Source: an uncultured Erysipelotrichaceae bacterium (GTDB lineage: Bacteria; Bacillota_I; Bacilli_A; Erysipelotrichales; Erysipelotrichaceae). From it: a stretch of 13,007 nucleotides of DNA. This document shows positions 7,601 through 13,007 of this stretch, piece by piece (position 1 is the stretch's first letter; the number at the start of each line of letters is the position of its first letter). Below the pieces are notes generated by a model. It saw only the letters and a list, made by a program, of their open reading frames with translations, made no database searches and was not told the origin of the DNA. The stretch covers positions 1 through 13,007 of the forward strand of contig CACZNO010000002.1 in NCBI GenBank assembly GCA_902782505.1. The letters are read 5' to 3'. The position numbers were made by a program, and so were the translations under genes.

Positions 7601-9262
7601 GCATTCTCTGACGGAACCGTGACAGCCTCATTGAATTCGGTCTTAAAGGTTTCCAAAGTGTCCGGAAACTCCAAGATCAGTTATGATTCCAACACGAAGA
7701 AGATTAAGGTGGCAGCCGGTTTAGCGGAAGGCTCTTACTCCGCGATCTTCAAGATCTCCAACGGTGTTACGGCTCTTGATACAACATTAAAGTATACTGT
7801 TGTCGTGACGAATGACACATTACCGGTCATTACGACACAGCCGAAGAGTCAATCGGTATCCGCCGGTACACCGGTCAGCTTCAAGGTTGCCGCGAGCGGC
7901 TCCAACCTGAGCTACCAGTGGTACTATCGGACAAGTTCCAACGGTACCTGGCAGCAAAGCACATCCACTTGCGCAAATACGGATACATATTCCTTACCGG
8001 CGTCTTCTGTCACCACAAGCCGTTCGGGCTATCAGTACCGCTGCGTTGTCTCCAATGCGGCAGGCAGCGTCACCAGTTCTGCGGCAACCCTGACAGTCAC
8101 ACCGTCTGCCGCACCGATCATCACAACACAGCCAAAGAGCCAATCCGTCTCCGCGGGCACGCCGGTAGACTTCAAAGTTGCAGCGTCCGGCACAAACCTG
8201 AAATATCAGTGGTATTATCGTACAAGTTCGACTGGCACCTGGCAGAAGAGCACCGCATCCTGCGCAACAACGAACACCTATAGTTTAGCCGCGTCTTCCG
8301 TGACGACAAGTCGCTCGGGCTACCAGTATCGCTGTGTGGTTTCGAACAGTTCGGGAAGCGTCACCAGTAATGCGGCGACCTTAACAGTTACTGCGTCCGG
8401 TCCGACGATCACGACGCAACCGAAGAGTCAGACTGTCAATGCCGGTACGGCAGTCGACTTCAAAGTCGTGGCGTCCGGTTCCAATCTGAAGTATCAGTGG
8501 TACTATCGTACATCCAGCACAGGCACCTGGACAAAGAGTACAGCCGCGTGTGCGACGACAAATACTTACAGTCTTGCGGCATCTTCCGTGACAAAGGCGA
8601 GAAGCGGTTACCAGTATCGCTGTGTGGTTTCGAACAGTTCAGGAAGCACGACAAGTAATGCGGCGACCTTAACAGTCAATGCCTCCGGTCCGACGATTAC
8701 GACGCAGCCCAAGAGCCAGACCGTCAATGCCGGCACGGCAGTGAGCTTCAAGGTAGTAGCTTCCGGCACAAACCTGAAGTATCAGTGGTACTATCGTACA
8801 AGTTCGACCGGCACCTGGACGAAGAGTACAGCTGCGTGTGCGACGACAAATACTTACAGTTTAGCGGCATCTTCCGTGACAAAGGCGAGAAGCGGCTACC
8901 AGTACCGTTGTATCGTCAGCGACTCTACAGGAAGCACAACGAGTAACGCGGCAACCTTAACAGTCAACGCGTCCGGTCCGACGATCACGACGCAGCCCAA
9001 GAGCCAGACGGTCTCCGCGGGTACGGCAGTCAGTTTCAAAGTCGTTGCGAGCGGTTCCCATCTGAAGTATCAGTGGTACTATCGTACATCCAGTACAGGA
9101 ACCTGGACGAAGAGTACAGCGGCTTGTGCGACCACGAACACTTACAGTTTAGCGGCATCTTCCGTCACAAAGGCGAGAAGCGGTTACCAGTACCGTTGTG
9201 TGGTTACGGATGGAAACGGACAGAGTGTGACCAGCTCCGCAGCGACATTGACCGTTCAGTAG
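4616..9262 (+). CDS. Large secreted protein: FG-GAP-like propeller, beta-rich middle domain, five Ig-like repeats
   Basis: 1548 residues; ATG behind AAGGGGGT (4600-4607). A classic signal peptide occupies 1-30, cleavage likely after VKA. Seven motifs of the FG-GAP/VCBS type, hydrophobic-x-D-x-(D/N)-G-x-x-x-(D/E/Q), begin near residues 146, 206, 273, 361, 462, 521 and 626; those at 206, 273 and 361 have good acidic Ca-loop residues, those at 462 and 521 are degenerate. Seven would fit one seven-bladed beta-propeller like the integrin alpha head. Residues about 640-990 are beta-rich with two alternating polar/hydrophobic S/T-rich stretches (676-758 and 872-920). A cadherin/Ig-like segment (about 1000-1068) precedes five Ig-like domains (1070-1548) of about 96 residues. 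No LPxTG motif, transmembrane anchor or S-layer domain ends the protein, so it is probably released or held non-covalently. Possible roles: adhesin, binding protein or pore-forming factor; none is proven. Confidence 0.85.
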   Translation: MKQTKRILSLLVSLAIVFTMIVLPKQEVKAWLVDNASDLNTASEILKLDETIPEQLDKYPDDVYGMGEEQPFLLSEQNELALIIQGSKGPKMYRMDTFNMNMTYRDEYDRCWINGINFANATKISSFGATNLENYNDLYFIQSIGVDRDGTGRKQFVASAGYTANYVRLVVQHAATGAAKTYTIGKAAIADTASHWMMDNYLAITAGDYDGDGRDSIVVYFCGDGDNAKLIEFYPTSGDEWASRTVLNLNTVLVNKEYQTSDEYKHRPVVSLATGDFNGNGRDQLAFSAGFYNTSGGPGAGYQDYECDNLEQFSSCIGICDYNSGWSASSPIWMYDKSSDFIGGGSEKTYAVTIMHAAVIAAGDVDNDGMDEIVAAGYLDKDKDDDSKNYARVTEVNGKVTKVSDICNWSDKLVCSVINYSNTGYGRTALKAFAMPNCQNYTFHNYCKEEDFVFTKLAMACGKVNGNNSPEEVFIGGIVYDFSKQTPKVIYTPEFVSFDETTVSGDGAGTQSSVNWVRNVAAGNFNANDAGREQFVFTFWQKVYGSDHKEYSAIVGAIAGVEYQDDKDTAGNVTSYGAPKYHACSVTTSPWWSEHPINDSTDTSAAQVFVKVASSSYAINAVPVAVDMDDDGLMGRFVKKGYVYTDPEVYAVLQAAPYFADINKAGGYEDPGDTAYGFSYSFGNSTSRSDNVSFEVGLNSEVAGPALKMSLELGYAMDWSHSYETSYKVETSTTFHAQSKSIVVLSRVPQLVYIYDLWNPDTQEWIPQGYNVRVPMTPKFFQLSIDEYNEFVDEYNARLKPNSEYALFKIQPGIDIPADHEGYPENYWSDWAQAGPYNSPLSDESFTLGYSSGNVEFSYLTEEEQSETEEVSHGFHYGFSIQGGASFVVGEAWVGGYGSIDYSHSTGYTSTTATAKNCSGKVQNISLDDLELDGMTKAQFRQAYAFDWSFGKWAKQLAQNGGAVTFYGYTLTKVAHRALPPANSEQTKIVNPGYSAFSDGTVTASLNSVLKVSKVSGNSKISYDSNTKKIKVAAGLAEGSYSAIFKISNGVTALDTTLKYTVVVTNDTLPVITTQPKSQSVSAGTPVSFKVAASGSNLSYQWYYRTSSNGTWQQSTSTCANTDTYSLPASSVTTSRSGYQYRCVVSNAAGSVTSSAATLTVTPSAAPIITTQPKSQSVSAGTPVDFKVAASGTNLKYQWYYRTSSTGTWQKSTASCATTNTYSLAASSVTTSRSGYQYRCVVSNSSGSVTSNAATLTVTASGPTITTQPKSQTVNAGTAVDFKVVASGSNLKYQWYYRTSSTGTWTKSTAACATTNTYSLAASSVTKARSGYQYRCVVSNSSGSTTSNAATLTVNASGPTITTQPKSQTVNAGTAVSFKVVASGTNLKYQWYYRTSSTGTWTKSTAACATTNTYSLAASSVTKARSGYQYRCIVSDSTGSTTSNAATLTVNASGPTITTQPKSQTVSAGTAVSFKVVASGSHLKYQWYYRTSSTGTWTKSTAACATTNTYSLAASSVTKARSGYQYRCVVTDGNGQSVTSSAATLTVQ
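7823..9259 (+). repeat. Five tandem 288-bp repeats encoding Ig-like domains
   Basis: Repeat units start at 7823, 8114, 8402, 8690 and 8978, each at the codon for Pro in P-x-I-T-T-Q-P-K-S-Q. The first unit is 291 bp, the next three 288 bp, and the last 282 bp up to the stop codon. Each encodes the conserved sequence LxYQWYYRTSS, a Cys in the T-x-x-C-A-x-T pattern, YSLxASSVT and SGYQYRC. Units 3, 4 and 5 are very close at the DNA level, and units 2 and 3 share long identical stretches, which points to recent duplication or gene conversion. Copy number could vary between strains, and short-read assemblies could collapse the tract. Confidence 0.93.
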
Positions 9263-9281
9263 AAAAACAGATCCTACGAAT

Positions 9282-9309
9282 AAAACCACGGGGAGAACCC
9301 GTGGTTTTT
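9282..9309 (+). terminator. Rho-independent terminator after the Ig-repeat protein gene
   Basis: An 11-bp stem, AAAACCACGGG (9282-9292) with CCCGTGGTTTT (9298-9308), has the loop GAGAA and ends in a T-tract. It begins 20 bp past the stop codon. The A/T symmetry allows some function on the other strand. Confidence 0.9.
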
Positions 9310-9359
9310 CTATCGGTGCGCAAAGAGGCTTTCTTTTTTCAGTGTTTTTGTTTTTCCCG

Positions 9360-9388
9360 TTTACAAACCCACGGGTTTACGTTATAAT
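9360..9388 (+). promoter_or_regulatory. Promoter of tRNA-His
   Basis: TTTACA (9360-9365) and a perfect TATAAT (9383-9388) are separated by the ideal 17 bp. Transcription should start near 9395, six or so bases before the mature tRNA. The spacer contains the small inverted repeat AAACCC/GGGTTT (9366-9377), whose role, if any, is unknown. Confidence 0.85.
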
Positions 9389-9400
9389 CCTTAAGCACAC

Positions 9401-9478
9401 GGCGGTCGTGGTGAAGCTGGTTAACACAACGGATTGTGGCTCCGTCATGCGCGAGTTCGAGTCTCGTCGATCGCCCCA
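9401..9478 (+). tRNA. tRNA-His (anticodon GTG)
   Basis: All arms fold: acceptor 9401-9408 with 9468-9475, where the first base is the extra G(-1) paired with C73 that is the identity mark of histidine tRNAs; D-stem GTG/CAC (9411-9413, 9425-9427); anticodon stem ACGGA/TCCGT (9429-9433, 9441-9445) with anticodon GTG at 9436-9438; variable CATGC; T-stem GCGAG/CTCGT with loop TTCGAGT (9456-9462); CCA encoded at 9476-9478. It stands alone between its own promoter and terminator, not in a tRNA cluster. Confidence 0.97.
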
Positions 9479-9489
9479 TGTGAAAAAAC

Positions 9490-9521
9490 AAGTGATGCGG
9501 ATCTTCGCATCACTTTTCTTT
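9490..9521. terminator. Bidirectional terminator shared by tRNA-His and the CBS-domain gene
   Basis: A 10-bp stem, AAGTGATGCG (9490-9499) with CGCATCACTT (9506-9515), encloses a 6-base loop. On the plus strand it is followed by TTCTTTT; on the minus strand by G and six T residues (complement of 9483-9488). The stop codon of the minus-strand CBS gene (9510-9512) and its last lysine codon lie inside the stem. Confidence 0.88.
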
Positions 9522-9932
9522 TGTCAAAGGCAGAAACTGTTCGGATAACAGACTCAACAGTTCTTTCCGCTTGATGATTCCGATGAATACGTCCCTGTCA
9601 TCCACGACCGGGATGAAACTCTGGTCCAGCGATAACGCAAAGACTTCCACCAGAAGAGCGCTGGAATACAAGGCGCGGTAGGGACGATAGTGCTCAATGT
9701 CCTTGATCAGGACCTTTTCCGCTTCGTGCACGTCAAAATGCGCGCGGTTTTTTATGTAATGTAAGATATCTCCTTCCGATACGGTCCCGGTGTACTTTCC
9801 CTGATCATTGATCAGGGGAACAACACTGAAACGGTGCGCGTCAAATTTTTCAAGCGCCTGGCGGATCGTGCAGTTTTCGTCCAGATAATATGTGAACTTT
9901 TTCGGCGTCAGTAATTGAAGGATGTTCGTCAT
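9510..9932 (-). CDS. Two-CBS-domain protein
   Basis: 140 residues made almost wholly of a CBS-domain pair. The first covers about residues 9-61 (TIRQALEKF, then HRFSVVPLIND, then YTGTVSEGDIL); the second about 78-132 (LVEVFALSLDQSFIPVVDD, then FIGIIKRKELLSLL). Stand-alone CBS pairs of this size usually form dimers that bind adenine nucleotides or S-adenosyl compounds; in Firmicutes CbpB/DarB (about 147 residues) binds c-di-AMP and acts through a partner protein. The ligand here cannot be told from sequence. No catalytic or membrane segment is present, so it should be cytosolic. The start fits where related proteins begin, yet there is no Shine-Dalgarno sequence before it and a TATAAT lies only 6 bp upstream, suggesting a leaderless message. 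It is convergent with tRNA-His and divergent from the subtilase gene. Confidence 0.88.
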   Translation of the reverse strand: MTNILQLLTPKKFTYYLDENCTIRQALEKFDAHRFSVVPLINDQGKYTGTVSEGDILHYIKNRAHFDVHEAEKVLIKDIEHYRPYRALYSSALLVEVFALSLDQSFIPVVDDRDVFIGIIKRKELLSLLSEQFLPLTKEK

Positions 9933-9938
9933 GATTTC

Positions 9939-9966
9939 ATTATAGAAAAATCCCGGGAATGTACAA
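9939..9966 (-). promoter_or_regulatory. Promoter of the CBS-domain gene, predicting a leaderless transcript
   Basis: Read on the minus strand, a perfect TATAAT (9944-9939) lies 16 bp after TTGTAC (9966-9961, three of six -35 bases). Only the six bases GAAATC separate the -10 box from the ATG at 9932, so the first transcribed base should be at or within a few bases of the A of ATG. Confidence 0.6.
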
Positions 9967-10036
9967 TCGCTGCGCCGGAAGTGTCAAAAAGAGTCATTAT
10001 CCTGTTTATACGTGCCTTTGAAAACAAGAAAGATAT

Positions 10037-10058
10037 TTTCATGAAATGTTTCATGAAA
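10037..10058. promoter_or_regulatory. Tandem palindromes TTTCATGAAA, candidate operator
   Basis: Two perfect 10-bp palindromes TTTCATGAAA (10037-10046 and 10049-10058) are separated by TG, giving centres 12 bp apart; the second extends to 12 bp (GTTTCATGAAAC, 10048-10059). They lie 6 bp upstream of the candidate -35 of the subtilase gene and about 100 bp upstream of the divergent CBS gene. The binding protein is unknown. Confidence 0.5.
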
Positions 10059-10064
10059 CGACGA

Positions 10065-10093
10065 TTGAAAACGGTTCGAAACTGCTTTAAACT
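10065..10093 (+). promoter_or_regulatory. Candidate promoter of the subtilase gene
   Basis: TTGAAA (10065-10070, four of six) and TAAACT (10088-10093, four of six) are separated by 17 bp. The start site would be near 10100, leaving a leader of about 50 nt that contains the hairpin at 10116-10137. Confidence 0.45.
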
Positions 10094-10115
10094 TTGAGTA
10101 TTAGTTTACTCCGTC

Positions 10116-10137
10116 TGCGGAATTGTCCGCATGCGGA
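10116..10137 (+). promoter_or_regulatory. Alternating hairpin arms in the subtilase leader
   Basis: TGCGGA (10116-10121), TCCGCA (10126-10131) and a second TGCGGA (10132-10137) lie in a row. The middle copy can pair with the first across the loop ATTG; it also forms a 12-bp DNA palindrome with the third (10126-10137). The third copy adjoins the ribosome site AGGAGG (10139-10144), so the element could act as an operator or affect ribosome access. Confidence 0.4.
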
Positions 10138-10150
10138 GAGGAGGAGCCTT

Positions 10151-13007
10151 ATGAGAGAAGTATGGAAGAAACTGTTGGCGGTTCTGGTCGTCGTCCTCAT
10201 GATGACGAATCAGACAGTTTCCGCACTGGCGTACGAGACCCCGGAAGGGGATGACAAGGAAACCGGTACGGAACTGGTGCTGGAGGATCTGGATCCCAAA
10301 TCTTTAGGAATCCGGTATCTCGGCGAAGAAGGGGAAACACCCGCATCTCCGGCAGAAGACCTGGAAAGCCTGACGGATATCGTCCGTGTTTCGATCGTTC
10401 TGGAAGACGAATCGACGCTGGAACACGGGTATTCCGCAGAGAATATCGCCTACAATACGCAGGCAGTGTCCTACCGTGACGCGTTAAAAGTCAAACAGGA
10501 CGAACTGACCGCGCGCATTGAAAAAGAAATCGGCGCGAAGCTGGACGTTCAATGGAACATGACCCTGGCGGTCAACATCATTTCCGCGAACGTGAAAGTG
10601 AAGGATATTCCGCTGATTGAAAATGTGGAAGGCGTCAAGAAGGTCGTACGGGAAAACCGTTACGAAGCCCTGGTGGACGATCCCAAGACGGTCAACACCT
10701 CCCAGTTCATGGTCGGGGCGTCCTCCGCGTGGTCCGCGGGATACTACGGTGCGGGAAGCCGGATCGCCATCATCGATACCGGTATCGACACGACCCACCA
10801 GTCCTTTAACGCGGACGCGTTTAATCACGCGATTGCGGAAGACGGATCTTCTTCCGAACTCATGACGCAGATTTCCTCGACGGTATTGAACAGCCTCAAC
10901 GCCAAGAGCAAGCTTTCTTCCCTGACGGCGGCGCAGACGTATGTTTCCGCGAAAATCCCGTTCGGATTCAACTATGTCGACGGAAGCACCACCATTAACC
11001 ACATCAACGATACCCAGGGCGAACATGGGTCCCATGTCGCTGGTATTGCGTCGGCGAACCGTTATATCAAAAACGGATCGTCCTACGATGAAGCAATTTC
11101 TTCCGTAAAAGCGGTCGGCATGGCGCCGGACGCGCAGTTACTGATCATGAAGGTTTTCGGCTCCAAGGGCGGCGCGTACGATTCCGACTACATGGTCGCA
11201 ATCGAAGACGCCATCACCTTAGGCGCGGACGCGGTGAACCTGTCGTTAGGTTCCGGCGCGCCGGGCTGGACTTATGATTCCACCTACCAGGATGTATTAA
11301 ACAACCTGAGTTCTTCCAACAACGTGAAGACGGTCGTTTCGATTTCCGCCGGCAACGCCGGTCCGATCACCGAAAACCTGACCACCGATTTATATATTGA
11401 AGACGTAGGAATGCACACGGGCGGTTCCCCGGGATCGTTCCTGAACAGTCTGGGCGTCGCGTCCGCCGATAACATCGGGGAAACCGGCACGCCGTTAACG
11501 TTCAACGGAAACCAGACCGTATACTACACCGAAACCGAAAGCACCGGTGCGGCGATGTCCTCCATTGCCGGATCGTATTCCTATGTGTTCATTGACGCCG
11601 TTGGGAACACCGCGGACTATCAGGCCGTCAACAGCGCGGAAAGCTTAAGCGGCAAGATCGTCATCGTCAACCGCGGCGAACTGAGCTTCTATGAAAAAGG
11701 CAACAACGCGAAATCCTACAGCCCGAAGGCGGTCATCGTCGCGAATAACCAGGCCGGCGCCATTTCGATGGACCTCTCGGATTACACCGGCACGTTCCCG
11801 ATGGTTTCGATCACTCTTTCGGACGCGAACACGATCAAGGCGAATTCCACGGCGCACACCACCGGAAATTATACGTATTACACCGGTTCGGTCACCGTCA
11901 CCAACGCGATGTCTTCCGGTTTGACGACAAGCCGTGACAACGCGATCGTTTCGTCCTTCAGTTCCTGGGGCGTTCCGGGATCGCTGGTCATGAAGCCGGA
12001 AATCACCGCGCCGGGCGGAAGCATCCGTTCGGTCGCCGGCACCAACAAGACCACTTCCGGCGCAACCGCAGGCGGATCCACGGCTTATGAAATCATGTCC
12101 GGTACGTCCATGGCGGCTCCGCACATCACCGGTTTATCCGCACTGGTGGCGGAATACCTGCGTGAAAACGATCTCTCCGCGGTCAATTCCGCGCTGACTT
12201 CGAAGTACACGAACCGCGCGATCGTTCAGAGCTTACTGATGTCGACTGCGACTCCGATGAAGCCCAACGGTGAGTATCTGTCGGTCCTGCAGCAGGGCTC
12301 CGGCTTAGCGGAGGTCTCCAAGGCCGTAAGCGCGTCCAGCGTCATCATGATGAGCGAGGACGACGATACCCTGACCGCATCCACCGGTTCCGCGGCGGAC
12401 GGCAAGGTCAAAGCCGAATTCGGCGACGATCCCAAGCGCCAGGGCGAATATGAATATTCTTTCACCATCTACAACATCACGGATACCGATCTTGCGTATA
12501 CGCTGGCGACGGATCTCTTCACTCAGAAGGCAGAAGACGGCTTCATGCGCGAAGGTACGGAAGCGATCACGGCGAATGTCCGTTATATCTATGATTCCGA
12601 AGGAGCGGTGAGCCATGACGTCGACAAAGACGGGGATACCGACAATGACGACGCGCAGGCGATCCTGGATTATCTGACCGGCAAGCTGCCGGCGTCCGAT
12701 GCGGATTTGTCCGCGGCGGATCTGGACAACGACGGTGCGGTGACTTCGGCGGATGCGCGGTTATTACTGGGATATGAACCGACAGTACAGGAAGGCTTAA
12801 TCGTCAAGGCCGGATCTTCCAAGAAAGTTACGGTCAAGATTTCCTTAAAGAATAAGGACGCCCTCGACGCGTCGCATCCTAACGGCGCCTATGTCGAAGG
12901 TTACACCTATGTCAACTGCACCACCAAAGGCGCAGGGGACGGCGTAAGCCTTGAACACACGCATTCGATTCCGCTGTTAGGTTTCTACGGCAGCTGGACC
13001 GATCCGT
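10151..13007 (+). CDS. Secreted subtilisin-family (S8) protease, lactocepin/C5a-peptidase type, with dockerin-like insert; 3'-truncated
   Basis: 952 residues are visible; the frame is open to the window end. ATG behind AGGAGG (10139-10144). The signal peptide lies at about 1-27 (cleavage near SALA). An I9-like propeptide region (about 78-178) precedes the catalytic domain. The triad is complete: D209 in IAIIDTGID, H292 in GEHGSHVAG and S653 in SGTSMAAPH, with oxyanion-hole N402 in SAGNAG. A PA-type insert (about 483-560, SGKIVIVNRG) sits between His and Ser, as in lactocepins and C5a peptidases. An Fn3-like region begins about 750; in it, residues 823-875 carry two Ca-loop-plus-helix units (loops 823-834 and 857-868, each with Asp at 1, 3, 5 and 12) typical of dockerin modules, after which the Fn3-like sequence resumes (NGAYVEGYTYV). 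The C-terminus and any wall anchor are outside the window. Family is firm; substrate is unknown. Confidence 0.93.
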   Translation, partial: MREVWKKLLAVLVVVLMMTNQTVSALAYETPEGDDKETGTELVLEDLDPKSLGIRYLGEEGETPASPAEDLESLTDIVRVSIVLEDESTLEHGYSAENIAYNTQAVSYRDALKVKQDELTARIEKEIGAKLDVQWNMTLAVNIISANVKVKDIPLIENVEGVKKVVRENRYEALVDDPKTVNTSQFMVGASSAWSAGYYGAGSRIAIIDTGIDTTHQSFNADAFNHAIAEDGSSSELMTQISSTVLNSLNAKSKLSSLTAAQTYVSAKIPFGFNYVDGSTTINHINDTQGEHGSHVAGIASANRYIKNGSSYDEAISSVKAVGMAPDAQLLIMKVFGSKGGAYDSDYMVAIEDAITLGADAVNLSLGSGAPGWTYDSTYQDVLNNLSSSNNVKTVVSISAGNAGPITENLTTDLYIEDVGMHTGGSPGSFLNSLGVASADNIGETGTPLTFNGNQTVYYTETESTGAAMSSIAGSYSYVFIDAVGNTADYQAVNSAESLSGKIVIVNRGELSFYEKGNNAKSYSPKAVIVANNQAGAISMDLSDYTGTFPMVSITLSDANTIKANSTAHTTGNYTYYTGSVTVTNAMSSGLTTSRDNAIVSSFSSWGVPGSLVMKPEITAPGGSIRSVAGTNKTTSGATAGGSTAYEIMSGTSMAAPHITGLSALVAEYLRENDLSAVNSALTSKYTNRAIVQSLLMSTATPMKPNGEYLSVLQQGSGLAEVSKAVSASSVIMMSEDDDTLTASTGSAADGKVKAEFGDDPKRQGEYEYSFTIYNITDTDLAYTLATDLFTQKAEDGFMREGTEAITANVRYIYDSEGAVSHDVDKDGDTDNDDAQAILDYLTGKLPASDADLSAADLDNDGAVTSADARLLLGYEPTVQEGLIVKAGSSKKVTVKISLKNKDALDASHPNGAYVEGYTYVNCTTKGAGDGVSLEHTHSIPLLGFYGSWTDP
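12617..12775 (+). other. Dockerin-like duplicated Ca-binding module inside the subtilase
   Basis: Residues 823-875 of the subtilase: DVDKDGDTDNDD followed by AQAILDYLTG, a short linker, then DLDNDGAVTSAD followed by ARLLLGY. Each 12-residue loop has Asp at Ca-ligand positions 1, 3, 5 and 12, and a helix follows, the layout of a dockerin. Dockerins dock to cohesins on scaffold or surface proteins; no cohesin is seen in this window. Confidence 0.82.

Noticed and set aside
7823..9259. Regular 288-bp repeats as a CRISPR array or mobile repeat.
   Set aside because: Unit length is far too long, there are no unique spacers, and all units are in frame within one coding sequence as Ig-like domains.
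9401..9478. tRNA-His as a phage or island attachment site.
   Set aside because: No integrase gene, no second copy of the tRNA 3' end and no change in gene character on either side within the window.
9915..10097. A 60-codon plus-strand frame between the CBS and subtilase genes.
   Set aside because: It starts inside the CBS gene on the other strand, has no ribosome site, runs over the palindromes and promoter, and its product shows no domain or signal.
10484..11035. Long minus-strand open frames within the subtilase and within the clostripain, sigma and Ig-repeat genes.
   Set aside because: They are antisense to well-supported genes, lack ribosome sites and give Arg-rich or otherwise unconvincing products; GC-rich third positions of the true frame explain them.

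Overview
The window looks like a chromosomal segment of a low-to-mid-GC Gram-positive bacterium (Bacillota), probably an anaerobic gut or mucosal lineage. The grounds are strong AGGAGG-type ribosome binding sites, Rho-independent terminators with U-tracts, a histidine tRNA with encoded CCA, Gram-positive style signal peptides, and a set of large secreted proteins (clostripain-type protease, lactocepin-type subtilase with a dockerin-like insert, Ig-repeat protein). The species cannot be fixed from this sequence alone; an Erysipelotrichia or Lachnospiraceae-like genome is my guess.

Layout. (1) 1-1917: 3' part of a clostripain-family (C11) cysteine protease gene, closed by a terminator. (2) 2065-4168: a tightly packed four-gene operon encoding an ECF sigma factor, a small two-helix membrane protein, a polytopic membrane protein of unknown function and a PrsW-type intramembrane protease, closed by a strong terminator. 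(3) 4279-9262: a second small two-helix protein that is a clear paralogue of the one in the sigma operon, followed after 40 bp by a 1548-residue secreted protein with seven FG-GAP-like motifs, a beta-rich S/T-rich middle region and five tandem Ig-like domains; a terminator follows. (4) 9401-9478: tRNA-His with its own promoter, ending at a bidirectional terminator shared with (5) a convergent gene for a two-CBS-domain protein (9932-9510), whose promoter places transcription start at or next to its start codon. (6) 10151 to the window end: 5' part of a large secreted subtilase with an inhibitor-like propeptide, PA domain and dockerin-like pair of Ca loops, with an unusual upstream region.

How the parts may work together. 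The sigma factor, small membrane protein and PrsW protease are the components expected of a membrane-stress circuit in which the sigma factor is released by regulated intramembrane proteolysis. The second small paralogue sits directly in front of the large secreted protein, so this cargo may be tied to the same circuit; that link is inference. The two flanking secreted proteases and the Ig/propeller protein make the whole region look devoted to the cell exterior: protein degradation, attachment, or possibly membrane attack. No integrase, transposase, insertion sequence or CRISPR array was seen. No gap between genes exceeds about 220 bases.
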